NCBI GenBank assembly: GCA_944323055.1
Contig: CALUQZ010000004.1
Span: 1 to 64,000 of the forward strand
From: an uncultured Acholeplasmatales bacterium
Lineage (GTDB): Bacteria; Bacillota_I; Bacilli_A; Acholeplasmatales; Anaeroplasmataceae
Direction of reading: 5' to 3'
DNA: 64,000 bases
In this document: piece by piece, positions 25,411 to 35,067 of the stretch
How the letters are laid out: every line of letters begins with the position of its first letter
How positions within the stretch are numbered: position 1 is the first letter of the stretch
Program-made: the position numbers and the translations under genes
Notes under the pieces: model-generated
The model's database searches: none
What the model was told of the DNA's origin: nothing
What the model saw: only the letters and a program-made list of their open reading frames with translations

Positions 25411-26210
25411 AATGCCTCCTCCAATCTTTTGTTTTTACTTAAGATAGGATCATTTAATACTTCCGTATAAAAACGTAGTCTAAATGGCATATCTAAATTA
25501 GAACTTTGTAACAATTCTCTTTGTTTAAATATCTCATCTGGTTTACCTTCACCTATAATACTACCTTCTTTTAATACAATAACTCTATCAGCAAGTTTAG
25601 CAATGTCTAAATCATGTGTAATAGTTATTATAGTTTTATGATAAGTATTTTTTAAAGTGACAATTAAATTAGTAATATCGATAACTCCTTCAGGGTCTAA
25701 CATTGATGTAGCCTCATCAAGAATAATAACATCACAATTTAAAGCTAGAATACCAGCAATCGCTACTCGCTGTTTTTGACCGCCAGATAAAGTATTAGGC
25801 TCTCTATCTAAATAGTCATACATGCCAACCTCTTTAGTCCATTTTTCAACTAATTCATGCATTAAAGGTCTTGGAGTATTCCTATTCTCAAGCCCAAAAG
25901 CCACATCATATTTAACATTTACCCCGACAAATTGATTATCCGGGTTTTGAAAAACAATTCCAACTTTTTGTCTAATTTGTTTAATATTTTCTTCGTTTAA
26001 TAAGATGCCATCATAAGAAATAGTTCCTTTAATAGGTCCTTCTAATAATCCAACTAATAGTTTTGATAAAGTAGATTTACCACTACCATTATGACCTAAA
26101 ATAGCTAACCATTCATTATCATAAATAGTTAAATTAATATTATTTAAAGCTCTATCTGTTTGTTTATCAGATTTATCATAACTATAGCATAAATCTTTAA
26201 CTTCAATCAT
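25386..26210 (-). CDS. ecfA1: Energy-coupling factor transporter ATPase EcfA1
   Basis: The second ECF ATPase. Walker A is GHNGSGKST, the Q-loop IVFQNPDNQFVG is diagnostic of EcfA1, the signature is LSGGQKQRVAIAGIL, Walker B VIILDEATSMLD and the switch His is in ITHDLD. Length is 274 residues. GGAGTTGAT precedes the start. It is the first of the ecf genes, 16 nt after rlmI, and the block exoA-degV-rlmI-ecfA1-ecfA2-ecfT-truA runs without a visible terminator. Confidence 0.95.
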   Translation of the reverse strand: MIEVKDLCYSYDKSDKQTDRALNNINLTIYDNEWLAILGHNGSGKSTLSKLLVGLLEGPIKGTISYDGILLNEENIKQIRQKVGIVFQNPDNQFVGVNVKYDVAFGLENRNTPRPLMHELVEKWTKEVGMYDYLDREPNTLSGGQKQRVAIAGILALNCDVIILDEATSMLDPEGVIDITNLIVTLKNTYHKTIITITHDLDIAKLADRVIVLKEGSIIGEGKPDEIFKQRELLQSSNLDMPFRLRFYTEVLNDPILSKNKRLEEALWQYHFMK

Positions 26211-26226
26211 TTTATCAACTCCACTA

Positions 26227-27387
26227 TTATAAAACCCGTAATATTACACATTTTAAATATAATTCTAATCCATTAAGTAAAGTCAAATGATCAGGACTTT
26301 GAATTCTAAAATCAACCATCTGACAAATTCTCTTACTATCTTTAACAGCTTCATTAAGCATATCAAAAAATAAGTTTATATTCATATGTTGTGAACATGA
26401 AAAAGTTATTAAGTAACCACCTTTTTTTAAAGCTTTTAATGCGCAAAGATTAATATCTTTATAACCTTTATAAGCTTTTTTAACTGTATCTTTACTTTTC
26501 GTAAAAGCTGGTGGATCTAAAATAATAACATCATATTTATCTATGATATCATTACTATGTAAATACTCAAAAGCATCACAGCACAATGTTTTAATATTAT
26601 TAAAATTATTAAGTTTAGCATTAGCTAAAATTGTATCACAAGCTAGTTGTGATATATCTAAAGCAACTACTTCTAATGCTTTATTTTTAGCAGCATTTAA
26701 GGCAAAGCCTCCTGTATGAGAAAAACAATCTAATACAACTTTATCTTTAACATAATATTTCAAATTATCTCTATTTAGTTTTTGATCTAAAAAATAGCCT
26801 GTTTTTTGTCCATTACAAACATCAACATAAAATGAAATATCATTTTCTGTCACTTTCACTAAAGTATCAAATTCATTATATAAGAAACCTTTTTCTAAAG
26901 GAATTCCTTCTTTAACATTAATATTTATATCATTACGATAATAAATACCTCGTGGGGATAAAAGTTCTACTAAAATATTTTTTATATCTTCTCTAATATT
27001 ATACATGCCTAAACATGTGAATTGTACAACTAAAATATCAGCATACTTATCAACTACAAGTCCTGGCAATAAATCAGCTTCACTAAAGATTAGCCGCATA
27101 CAATTAGAAAAGTTTAAAACTTCTCTATGTGCTAAGGCTTGTTTAATTCTTTCTTTAAAAAAATTATAATTAATTTCTTCATCTTTTAAAGTTAAAACTC
27201 TAATCATAATTTTACTAGCAGAATTAAAAAAACCATATCCTAAAAACTTATTGTCAAAACTCATAATTTGACAAACTGTTCCCGTTTTAATTTCTCCACT
27301 AAATTTAGTAACTTCATTATTATAAATAAAAGGGATAAAGCTAGTTAATTTTAAACTAGCTTCTTTCGTTAAATAAATTTTAAACAT
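26227..27387 (-). CDS. Class I rRNA (cytosine-5) methyltransferase, RlmI-like
   Basis: A SAM-dependent methyltransferase of the RlmI (YccW) family, which methylates C1962 of 23S rRNA. The N-terminus is PUA-like (residues 1-85). The catalytic part has DKYADILVVQF, GQKTGYFLDQKLNR, the SAM loop DCFSHTGGFALNAA and DPPAFTKSK, then FSCSQHM with the nucleophilic Cys. The length, 386 residues, is normal. It starts 2 nt after the degV stop without a clear ribosome binding site, so translation is probably coupled. Exact target site is inferred from family. Confidence 0.88.
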   Translation of the reverse strand: MFKIYLTKEASLKLTSFIPFIYNNEVTKFSGEIKTGTVCQIMSFDNKFLGYGFFNSASKIMIRVLTLKDEEINYNFFKERIKQALAHREVLNFSNCMRLIFSEADLLPGLVVDKYADILVVQFTCLGMYNIREDIKNILVELLSPRGIYYRNDININVKEGIPLEKGFLYNEFDTLVKVTENDISFYVDVCNGQKTGYFLDQKLNRDNLKYYVKDKVVLDCFSHTGGFALNAAKNKALEVVALDISQLACDTILANAKLNNFNNIKTLCCDAFEYLHSNDIIDKYDVIILDPPAFTKSKDTVKKAYKGYKDINLCALKALKKGGYLITFSCSQHMNINLFFDMLNEAVKDSKRICQMVDFRIQSPDHLTLLNGLELYLKCVILRVL

Positions 27388-27389
27388 AA

Positions 27390-28214
27390 TTATCTAAATG
27401 AAACGATAATGCCACCTTTATTAGCATAAAAGGTCGTCAAACCTCTCGTAGGGGATAAAGTGACATTGACATCCTTATATTTATTTTTAATTTTTAAAGC
27501 TAAATTATTAGCTATATCATAATTATCACAATATGTGATAACTACATCGCTAAAAGTAGCTTTTAAATTAGGCATTTCATCAACTAAACTATCTAAAGCT
27601 TTAGTGATAGTTCTAATTTTCTTAACTAATGTTATTTCCCCATCACAAGCACAAAATAAAGGTCTAATAGAAAATAACGAAGCTACAATTCCAGTAAATT
27701 TATTCATTCTACCATTTTTAACTAAATTGTCAAAAGATGATAAAACAAATAATAATTCATATTTTGTCTCTTTTATTTTAGCTACAATATCAGCAAAAGA
27801 TAGACCTTCTTTTAAATACTTTAAAATATCTAAAGCCATTAAACGTTCAACCCCAGCAACTGCTTTTGAATCAAAAACTTCAACATTGTAGCCATCATTT
27901 TTAACGATATCACGAGCTAAAAGTGCCGCATTATATGTTCCAGATAATTTTTGGCTTATAGTAATACAAAATGTATAATCTGCCTCTTTAAATAAATTAA
28001 TAAAAGTATCCGGACTAGGACATGATGTAGTTTGTTTTTCTTTTGATAAAGACATCTCTTCTAATAATTTTTTAGGATCTAAATTTTCGTCATCAACAAA
28101 ATCTGCATGCCCGATTTTAATTACTAATGGGGCAATCTTAACTTGACATAAATCGTTATCTAATTCGCTTGCAAGAATATCTGATGCGCTATCAAGTACA
28201 ATTTGATATGTCAT
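27390..28214 (-). CDS. DegV family fatty-acid-binding protein
   Basis: A 274-residue member of the DegV family, whose Firmicutes members (FakB) hold a fatty acid for phosphorylation by FakA. Visible landmarks are the N-terminal YQIVLDSASDI, the TTSCPSPDTF segment, the acyl-binding ITISQKLSGTYNAA motif, and GRMNKFTGIVASL. No fakA is seen here, and membership of the specific FakB type cannot be proved. It is in the same direction as exoA, two nt downstream. Confidence 0.9.
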   Translation of the reverse strand: MTYQIVLDSASDILASELDNDLCQVKIAPLVIKIGHADFVDDENLDPKKLLEEMSLSKEKQTTSCPSPDTFINLFKEADYTFCITISQKLSGTYNAALLARDIVKNDGYNVEVFDSKAVAGVERLMALDILKYLKEGLSFADIVAKIKETKYELLFVLSSFDNLVKNGRMNKFTGIVASLFSIRPLFCACDGEITLVKKIRTITKALDSLVDEMPNLKATFSDVVITYCDNYDIANNLALKIKNKYKDVNVTLSPTRGLTTFYANKGGIIVSFR

Positions 28215-28216
28215 AA

Positions 28217-28966
28217 TTAAACCTCCTTAAGTTCTAAAATAATAGGTGCGTGATCACTACCTAATATTTCATCTTTTATGTCAGCTACTTCAATTAAATC
28301 TTTAAGTTTATCAGAAACTAAAAAATAATCAATTCGCCAACCAATTCCTTTTTCTCTAGCTTGTAATTTATAACTCCACCACGAATATTTAACTAAATCT
28401 TGATGTAAATATCTAAAAGTATCAATATACCCATCTTCTAATAATCTAGAAAAGGCCGTTCTTTCTTCAATTGTAAAACCGGTATTTTTCACATTTGATT
28501 TAGGATTTTTAATATCAATTTCTTCATGTGCTACATTTAAATCTCCACAAATGATGACTTCTTTATTCAAAGTTTTTAAATAAGCCTTTAAATCCTTTTC
28601 AAACTCTAATCTATAATCTAATCTCTTTAATAAATTTTGACTATTAGGACTATAAATAGTAATAAAGTAAAAGTTTTCAAATTCTAATGTTATAACCCTT
28701 CCTTCATCATTATATTTTCCATCTATTAAGCCATAATTTACATTAATTGGTTTATTTTTAGTGTAAATTAAAGTGCCACTATATCCTTTTTTTAAAGCAC
28801 TATTAATATAATAATTATAACCAGGTATCGCTAAATCAATTTGCCCTTCTTGCAACTTAATTTCTTGAATAGCAAAAATATCAGCATCCATCTCATTAAA
28901 AAAATCTAAAAACCCTTTATTTATACAAGCTCTTAAACCATTGACATTCCAACTAACTAATCGCAT
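28217..28966 (-). CDS. Exodeoxyribonuclease III (AP endonuclease)
   Basis: A DNA-repair enzyme of the ExoIII/APE1 family that cuts at abasic sites and degrades from 3' ends. Motifs: RLVSWNVNGLRA, AIQEIKLQ (metal Glu), YSPNSQ, CGDLNVAHEEIDIKNP, GWRIDYFLVS and the catalytic GSDHAPI. The 249-residue length is usual (ExoA of Bacillus is 252). AAAGAGGT precedes the start. The gene begins only 21 nt beyond the serS terminator, so it relies on read-through or a promoter inside serS. Confidence 0.95.
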   Translation of the reverse strand: MRLVSWNVNGLRACINKGFLDFFNEMDADIFAIQEIKLQEGQIDLAIPGYNYYINSALKKGYSGTLIYTKNKPINVNYGLIDGKYNDEGRVITLEFENFYFITIYSPNSQNLLKRLDYRLEFEKDLKAYLKTLNKEVIICGDLNVAHEEIDIKNPKSNVKNTGFTIEERTAFSRLLEDGYIDTFRYLHQDLVKYSWWSYKLQAREKGIGWRIDYFLVSDKLKDLIEVADIKDEILGSDHAPIILELKEV

Positions 28967-28986
28967 TTTTTTACCTCTTTAAAGAC

Positions 28987-29014
28987 AAATAAGACAGTTA
29001 AGACTGTCTTATTT
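28987..29014 (-). terminator. Intrinsic terminator of serS
   Basis: A perfect 12-bp stem AAATAAGACAGT / ACTGTCTTATTT with a 4-nt loop overlaps the serS stop codon (29009-29011). The U-tract (TTTGTCTTT) is poor, so partial read-through into exoA is plausible. Confidence 0.7.
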
Positions 29015-30295
29015 AACAGGTTCTAACTTTTTAGTCCCGCCCATATATGGCCATAATACTTCTGGAATATCTACACTACCATCAGCATGTAAGTGGTTTT
29101 CTAATAAAGCTATTAACATTCTAGGTGGAGCTACTACTGTATTATTTAATGTATGTGCAAAATAATTTCCTTTTTCTCCTTTAATTCTAATACCTAAACG
29201 TCTAGCTTGAGCATCACCTAAATTTGAACATGAACCAACTTCAAAATATTTCTTTTGACGTGGTGAATAAGCTTCAACATCGATAGATTTAACCTTTAAA
29301 TCAGCTAAATCACCACTACAACATTCTAAAGTTCGACAAGGAATACCCATAGAAACAAATAATTCAACTGTATAATTATACATCTTTTCAAACCATTTCA
29401 TAGAGTCTTCTGGTTCACATACAACAATCATTTCTTGTTTTTCAAATTGATGAATACGATATATTCCTCTTTCTTCTAAACCATGAGCCCCTTTTTCTTT
29501 TCTAAAACAAGGACTATAAGAAGTATAAGTATATGGTAAATTAGACTTATCTAAAATTTGACCTATAAATTTACCTATCATTGAATGTTCACTAGTACCA
29601 ATTAAATAAAGATCTTCACCTTCAATTTTGTACATCATTTGATCCATTTCCGCAAAAGACATAACACCATCAACAACGTTAGATCTAATCATATATGGTG
29701 GAATAACATAAGTAAATCCTTTATTAATCATAAAATCTCTAGCATAAGCTAAAACAGCACTATGTAAACGCGCAATATTACCAATTAAATAATAAAAGCC
29801 ATTACCTGCTACTCTTCTAGCAGAGTCAAGATCAATACCACCTAATTTTTCAATGATATCTAAATGATAAGGAACTTCAAAATCATAGTTAGTAGGTTCT
29901 AAAAAGCGTTGTCTTTCAACATTTTCTGAATCATTTTTCCCAATAGGTACTGATTTATCAATAATATTAGGTATGATCATCATACGATGTTTTAATTCAC
30001 TTTCTAGATTAGCAAGTTCTAGATCATAAGCTTCAATTAAAGCATTAATTTTATTTACTTCTTCTTTCTTTTTATTAGCTTCTTCTACTTCTTTATTGCG
30101 CATAAATTGACCAATTTCTTGACTCAATTTATTACGTAAAGCTCTATTACTTTCAACATTACCCTTAATTTTTCTGATTTTAGCATCTAATTCAATTACT
30201 TCATCAACTAAAGGTAATTTTTCATCTTGAAATTTATTTTTAATATTTTGTTTAACAATATCCGGATTTTCCCTTAAAAATTTAATATCAATCAT
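29009..30295 (-). CDS. serS: Seryl-tRNA synthetase
   Basis: A class II synthetase charging tRNA-Ser. Residues 1-110 form the tRNA-binding helical arm. Motif 2 is PCFRKEKGAHGLEERGIYR with HQFEKQEM, and motif 3 is NNTVVAPPRMLIALLENH. FEVGSCSNLGDAQARR is the serine-site region. Length 428 residues is normal. The motif 2 wording (KEKGAHG, EERGIYR) differs from the Bacillus-like EAGSAGRDTRGL, placing it in another SerRS branch. It begins 4 nt after the AbiEi-like gene, with no T-box before it. Confidence 0.96.
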   Translation of the reverse strand: MIDIKFLRENPDIVKQNIKNKFQDEKLPLVDEVIELDAKIRKIKGNVESNRALRNKLSQEIGQFMRNKEVEEANKKKEEVNKINALIEAYDLELANLESELKHRMMIIPNIIDKSVPIGKNDSENVERQRFLEPTNYDFEVPYHLDIIEKLGGIDLDSARRVAGNGFYYLIGNIARLHSAVLAYARDFMINKGFTYVIPPYMIRSNVVDGVMSFAEMDQMMYKIEGEDLYLIGTSEHSMIGKFIGQILDKSNLPYTYTSYSPCFRKEKGAHGLEERGIYRIHQFEKQEMIVVCEPEDSMKWFEKMYNYTVELFVSMGIPCRTLECCSGDLADLKVKSIDVEAYSPRQKKYFEVGSCSNLGDAQARRLGIRIKGEKGNYFAHTLNNTVVAPPRMLIALLENHLHADGSVDIPEVLWPYMGGTKKLEPVK

Positions 30296-30299
30296 AAGA

Positions 30300-30998
30300 C
30301 TACTCCAATTCTAAGGCTTTTGTTATATGTTTAGGAATATAATATTTACTAGCTCTATTTAGCATTTTGTAAATAGTACTACTTACGCCAAATTTTTCTA
30401 ATATTAATAAAACTGCTGCTAAAACTCTTTTCTTATAGCCTCTTAATAAAATAACTTTTAATAAAGCAGCTTGATTAAATTTTGAAGCAAAATTACTAAA
30501 ATAATTATATAAATTATTGTAATTTACCGTTTCGCATTCATCTATATGTTCAATCAATTCTAAACATTCTAATGTATTTTGATAACTATCATTACGATAG
30601 TCAACATCTAAATAAAAAATTGATAAATCATTTATCTTACGAATACTTTTAATAGGTAAAATATTAGTAAAAACATAATGGAAATTAACACTGCCATTAA
30701 CTATGCCATAATTAGCGTATCTATTACCACCAACTTCACAGCCATTACGACCTTTGTTAGTTAAAAAGTCAACTATATCTTTTTCAGAAGGCGCTCTTTC
30801 AAAATCATTTGTATATGGTTTATAATAAAGGCCTTTAGACACATTCTTAATTGTTTGTTCTTTACACAAACGAGCTAATAATTGATAAAATGTATTTTCT
30901 TGCATATCTTCAAAATAATCAGCATATGTTTGTTTAGCAAAGAACAATTCACCATCTTTTAACATATCTATCCAATTTCTTATATTTTTTGTAAACAT
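30300..30998 (-). CDS. Winged-helix protein resembling AbiEi/DUF6088 antitoxins, without partner toxin
   Basis: A 232-residue protein. Residues about 15-62 look like the winged helix of AbiEi-type antitoxins and DUF6088 proteins (FFAKQTYADYF, YQLLARLCKEQTIKNVSKGL, then YYKP), followed by a middle section with RAPSEKDIVDFL and NRYANYGIVN as in those families. The C-terminal 80 residues are helical. No AbiEii-type nucleotidyltransferase toxin adjoins it; neighbours are serS and a small membrane protein. It may be a solitary transcriptional regulator. Confidence 0.6.
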   Translation of the reverse strand: MFTKNIRNWIDMLKDGELFFAKQTYADYFEDMQENTFYQLLARLCKEQTIKNVSKGLYYKPYTNDFERAPSEKDIVDFLTNKGRNGCEVGGNRYANYGIVNGSVNFHYVFTNILPIKSIRKINDLSIFYLDVDYRNDSYQNTLECLELIEHIDECETVNYNNLYNYFSNFASKFNQAALLKVILLRGYKKRVLAAVLLILEKFGVSSTIYKMLNRASKYYIPKHITKALELE

Positions 30999-30999
30999 G

Positions 31000-31233
31000 T
31001 TATTCCTCCATTTTCTTATGCATATTTTTTTTATGATTTATCCATAAGTAAAACACAACAAACCCTAAAATGATAAAGCCTACAAAAACTAATACAGCAA
31101 CATAAAAAATATTTAAGGCAACAATTACCCAATAAGAATAAACAATAGCTGCCACAAAAGAATAGCAAGTAGTTAATAATAACTCATAATGATTTTCTTT
31201 AAAATCTTTTTTTTCTAATTTATTAAATGTCAC
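31000..31233 (-). CDS. Small two-helix membrane protein
   Basis: A 77-residue protein with two hydrophobic helices (about residues 19-37 and 40-65) and charged ends, the last being KKNMHKKMEE. Unrecognised. It lies between tkt and the AbiEi-like gene, one nt before the latter, and ends within the ribosome binding region of that gene, so it belongs to the same transcript. Confidence 0.6.
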   Translation of the reverse strand: MTFNKLEKKDFKENHYELLLTTCYSFVAAIVYSYWVIVALNIFYVAVLVFVGFIILGFVVFYLWINHKKNMHKKMEE

Positions 31234-31244
31234 AGTATCATCCC

Positions 31245-33185
31245 TTACATTTCTTTTACCATTTTACAAATATTAGAAACTGTAAACCCAAATCTCTCAT
31301 AAACATCTTTAATTGGCATTGATTCACCAAAAGTATCTATACCAAGAACAACATCAGCATAACGATACCACGGCATTGTTGACCCCATTTCAACAGCTAG
31401 AGTCTTAATTCCTTTTGGTAATATTTTGTCTTGATATACTTTAGATTGACGATTAAATTTAAACATTGAAGGCATACTAACCACACGGCAATTAATGTTT
31501 TCTAACGCCAATTTATGAGCAGCCTCTAAACACAAACTCAATTCTGTACCACAAGATAATAAAATATAATCTACTTTACTAGGCTCATAAACTATATATG
31601 CACCTTTAGTAAAATTGTCATTAGTTTCTTCTAAAACCAGAACATCTTGTCTAGATGTTGTAATAACAGTTGGATAATCATTATTCCCTAAAGCTTCTAT
31701 AATAGCAAAAGTTGTTTCTTTAGCATCAGCAGGTCTAACTACATTTAAATTAGGAATAGCTCTTAAACCGGCTAATTGTTCAATAGGTTGATGAGTTGGT
31801 CCGTCTTCTCCTACACAAACACTATCATGTGAAAAGATAAACAAGCTTGGTATATGCATGATAGCAGCTTCTCTAATTGAATCTTTTAAGTAATCAGAAA
31901 AAACAAAGAATCCAGCTGATATTCCCCTTAGGTTGCTTAAAACTAAACCGTTCGTAATACTTCCCATCGCGTGTTCTCTAACGCCATAACAAATATTGCG
32001 AGCACTATAGTTATCTTTGCTAAAATCGCCATCATTTCCTTTTATCATAGTTGAACTTGCTAAATCAGCTGAACCAGCTAAAATAGCTTTATTTTGTTCA
32101 CTAAAATAAGTAACTAATTTACCAGCAACTTTTCTAGTAGATATTTTATCTGTAAATAAAGGACAATCCTTTAAATCATATTTAAAATCTTTATTTAAAA
32201 TAGAATTAAGTTCTAAATATAAATCATTATAGTGTTCTTTATAATATGACATGTTAGCTAAGTATTTAGAATACTTATCTTGTCCTCTTTTAATAACTGT
32301 ATTTTTATACAATTCATACACTTCATTAGGCACAGTAAAACTAGGATAAGAAAATCCTAAATTATCCTTTAATTTAGCCAATTGTTCTTCAGTTAACGGT
32401 TTGCCATGAACAGCACTAGTACCGGCTGTTTCTGCTCCATAACCAATAATTGTCTTAATTTCAATAAGAGTAGGTTTGTCATTATTTAAAGCTTTTAAAA
32501 TAGCTTTATTAACACTATCAATATCATTGCCTGAATCTACAAAATCATATGTAAAATTCATTGCTTCAAACTTCATTTTAATATTGTCTTTAGTAGCTTT
32601 ATAAGTAGGGCCATCTAATTGAATATCGTTAGAATCAAATAAAATAATTAAATTATCTAATCCTAAAGTTCCGGCAATAGAACATGCCTCTAATGCAAGT
32701 CCTTCTTGTAAATCGCCATCACCACATAAAACAAATGTTTTATAATCAAATAAAGTACAATCTTCTTTATTATATTTATTAGCTAAATATTTTTCTGCAA
32801 TCGCAAACCCAACAGCTGTAGCTAAGCCTTGTCCTAAAGGTCCTGTAGTAACCTCAACTCCTGGCGTATGTAAATACTCAGGATGTCCTGGTGTTTTGCT
32901 TCCTTTTTGTCTAAAGGCTTTAAGATCGTCTACACTAATATCAAAACCACATAAATGTAGTAAAGTATAAAGCATAGCTGAACCATGTCCTGCACTTAAA
33001 ACAAATCTATCTCTATTTGGCCAATCTACTACTTGTGGATTTAAATTTAAATAATTAGTAAATAAAGTATGTACAATTGGAGCACTACCTAAACAAATCC
33101 CTGGGTGTCCACTTTTAGCTTTAGTAATCATTTCACTACTAATGACTCTTAGGGTATTAATAGCTAAATTGTCGTTTTTATTCAT
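31245..33185 (-). CDS. tkt: Transketolase
   Basis: A thiamine-diphosphate enzyme of the non-oxidative pentose phosphate pathway that transfers two-carbon units between sugar phosphates. It has SGHPGICLGSAP, HGSAMLYTLLHL, GPLGQGLATAVG, the TPP motif GDGDLQEG continuing to FDSNDIQLDG, and the pyrimidine-domain segment SVCVGEDGPTHQP. I chose 33185 because GCGGAAG precedes this ATG; the protein is 646 residues. The start overlaps the end of the upstream membrane gene by 8 nt. Confidence 0.96.
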   Translation of the reverse strand: MNKNDNLAINTLRVISSEMITKAKSGHPGICLGSAPIVHTLFTNYLNLNPQVVDWPNRDRFVLSAGHGSAMLYTLLHLCGFDISVDDLKAFRQKGSKTPGHPEYLHTPGVEVTTGPLGQGLATAVGFAIAEKYLANKYNKEDCTLFDYKTFVLCGDGDLQEGLALEACSIAGTLGLDNLIILFDSNDIQLDGPTYKATKDNIKMKFEAMNFTYDFVDSGNDIDSVNKAILKALNNDKPTLIEIKTIIGYGAETAGTSAVHGKPLTEEQLAKLKDNLGFSYPSFTVPNEVYELYKNTVIKRGQDKYSKYLANMSYYKEHYNDLYLELNSILNKDFKYDLKDCPLFTDKISTRKVAGKLVTYFSEQNKAILAGSADLASSTMIKGNDGDFSKDNYSARNICYGVREHAMGSITNGLVLSNLRGISAGFFVFSDYLKDSIREAAIMHIPSLFIFSHDSVCVGEDGPTHQPIEQLAGLRAIPNLNVVRPADAKETTFAIIEALGNNDYPTVITTSRQDVLVLEETNDNFTKGAYIVYEPSKVDYILLSCGTELSLCLEAAHKLALENINCRVVSMPSMFKFNRQSKVYQDKILPKGIKTLAVEMGSTMPWYRYADVVLGIDTFGESMPIKDVYERFGFTVSNICKMVKEM

Positions 33186-33930
33186 GATTATCTTCCGCTT
33201 TTTCTTCTGATTCAAGAGTATTAACTGCCGTATTTAAAGTGTCAACAGTTACTTTATCTTCTACTTCACTATTAGTTTCTTCTTTATCTTCATCTATATA
33301 AGCCACTTCACCTTTATCAGCAGCTTCTTCACGAGCTATTTCTTCATCTATTTCTCTTTGTTTTTCTTCAAAGAAACGATCAGTATAATCTTTTTGTTTT
33401 TGAATAACTCTTTCAAAACCTTCTACTGTTAATTCTTGCTTAATTAAATCAACACTTTCATGATTAAATTGATTCATCTTATTCTTAGTAACTTTTTGAA
33501 TAACGAACATACCAATAATAAATAGGACAAATACGCCAATTTGAGGATAAATTGCCCATGAACTTATTCCCGGAATAAATGAAAAAATTAAGTAAATACA
33601 CAAACAAACAATAGCTAAAGGAATCATAACTCTATAGTTATATTTCTTAGTTGTATCATCACATCTATCCCAAAAATCTAACCATATTTTATTAATAGGT
33701 TGACTATATAATTCCTTTACTTCGTTATAAAAACCTTTTTCAATAAATAAACGATAATTAGTACCATCAGCACTAGACCAAACTACAAACTTTCCTTTAG
33801 GTACATTTTGTTCATACACTTGAGGAAATTCATCTAACTCAAAAAGTTCAACTAATCTGCCATCAAACTCTTGTCTTTCAAATGGTTCATAACCTTCCGC
33901 AAGAGCATATATTTTTGGATTTATACGCAT
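33178..33930 (-). CDS. Membrane protein with acidic C-terminal tail
   Basis: An unrecognised protein of 250 residues from the ATG at 33930. Two membrane helices lie at about residues 100-125 and 130-148 (counted from this start), with a soluble N-terminal domain of about 95 residues and a long, very acidic C-terminal tail with coiled-coil character (EEIAREEAADKGEV, DEDKEETNSEVED). An ATG at 33957 is possible but lies upstream of the start expected from a TATAAT at 33961-33966. It is cotranscribed with tkt, whose start overlaps its stop. Confidence 0.6.
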   Translation of the reverse strand: MRINPKIYALAEGYEPFERQEFDGRLVELFELDEFPQVYEQNVPKGKFVVWSSADGTNYRLFIEKGFYNEVKELYSQPINKIWLDFWDRCDDTTKKYNYRVMIPLAIVCLCIYLIFSFIPGISSWAIYPQIGVFVLFIIGMFVIQKVTKNKMNQFNHESVDLIKQELTVEGFERVIQKQKDYTDRFFEEKQREIDEEIAREEAADKGEVAYIDEDKEETNSEVEDKVTVDTLNTAVNTLESEEKAEDNHE

Positions 33931-34377
33931 ATAAGCATCACTTTCCTTTCTACTCATAACATTATACCAAATAATACTTTAACTTTAAAGCAAAAAAATA
34001 ATAAAATATAGATTACAACAAAAAAGACCTTTTATTTTTTAATTTGCTTATTAACTATTTTACATTTTAATTTTTTATATTAAATTAATTTAACTTTAAA
34101 ATAACTTTAAATAATGAAATAAAGAAATATAACAGCCTTAAAATGTTCAAATAAAGGGAAAATTTATATAAATAAATAGTCTTTGTCTATTTTAAGTCAT
34201 TAAATTATATTCTCTTGATTTATTTTTATAATAACCATAATATAAAATGATTAATTAATAGCTAATGTAAAGTATATCAAACATTTGTTAATAAAATCTT
34301 TTATTAATAAATACTTATTTAATATCTATAGAAAAAATGATAAAATAAGGTTACTTATAAAAAATCAGGTGATTTAG
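33931..34377. other. AT-rich divergent intergenic region
   Basis: About 420 nt separate the tkt operon from the two-component genes. It contains a TATAAT on the minus strand (33961-33966) with a poor -35, and a plus-strand promoter next to the response regulator. No tRNA, riboswitch or open frame with a ribosome binding site was found; short A/T-rich inverted repeats (AAATAG ... CTATTT near 34170) are likely chance. Confidence 0.55.
34318..34346 (+). promoter_or_regulatory. Promoter of the two-component genes
   Basis: TTTAAT (34318-34323) and TAAAAT (34341-34346) are 17 nt apart, with TG one base before the -10 (extended -10). AGGTGA precedes the regulator start. Confidence 0.5.
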
Positions 34378-35067
34378 ATGAAAAAATATAATATTTTAAT
34401 AGTTGAAGATGAAACTAATATATTAAGAATAATAAGTAACTACTTTAAAAAAGCTAACTATGAAGTTTATGAAGCTAGTGATGGTGAAGAAGCTTTAAAT
34501 GTCTTTTATAATACTAATCTTGATATCATAATATTAGATATTATGTTACCAAAAATTGATGGCTTTGAAGTAGCTAGAAGAATCCGTTCTTCTTCTAATA
34601 TTCCTCTTATAGCTATGACTGCTTTAGGGCAAGAACAAGATATGATTAAAGGATATAGCTTAAAATTTGATGATTATGTAGTTAAACCATTACGTCCTAA
34701 AATATTAGTTATGAAAGTAAATAATCTTTTAGCAAGACTAAATAAACCAGAAGATATGAAACAAAGTTATCAAATTAAAAATATCACTTTAGATTTTGGC
34801 AATATTAAAGCTTACTTAGATAATAAAGATTTAAATCTATCAAAAACAGAATTTAAATTATTAGCTTATTTAATTAATAATAAAAATAGAGCCTGCTCAA
34901 GAAATCTTTTACTAGATGAAGTTTGGGGTATGGAAGTTTATGTAGACAGCCGAATAGTAGATACATATATTAAAAACTTACGTAAAGCTTTAAAACCATA
35001 TAACTACATTAAAACTGTATTTGGGTTAGGTTATATGTTTAGTGAGGAAGAAAATGAACAAAGCTAA
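34378..35067 (+). CDS. OmpR/PhoB-family response regulator
   Basis: A 229-residue two-component regulator. The receiver domain (1-118) has the acidic pocket IVEDE, the phosphorylation Asp in IIILDIMLPKIDG, Thr in AMTALG and Lys in VVKPLRP. The C-terminal winged helix (about 130-225) shows LSKTEFKLLAYLINN and VDSRIVDTYIKNLRKAL. The gene overlaps the start of the kinase gene, so it and the kinase form one pair. No target operon adjoins it, so the signal is unknown. Confidence 0.95.
   Translation: MKKYNILIVEDETNILRIISNYFKKANYEVYEASDGEEALNVFYNTNLDIIILDIMLPKIDGFEVARRIRSSSNIPLIAMTALGQEQDMIKGYSLKFDDYVVKPLRPKILVMKVNNLLARLNKPEDMKQSYQIKNITLDFGNIKAYLDNKDLNLSKTEFKLLAYLINNKNRACSRNLLLDEVWGMEVYVDSRIVDTYIKNLRKALKPYNYIKTVFGLGYMFSEEENEQS

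Noticed and set aside
28967-33177. T-box or other riboswitch for serS or glnS
   Set aside because: serS starts 4 nt after another gene and glnS has a leader of about 11 nt; neither has room for a T-box.
33931-34377. Replication origin in the AT-rich divergent gap
   Set aside because: No cluster of DnaA boxes and no dnaA or dnaN neighbours; the AT-richness is not unusual for this genome.
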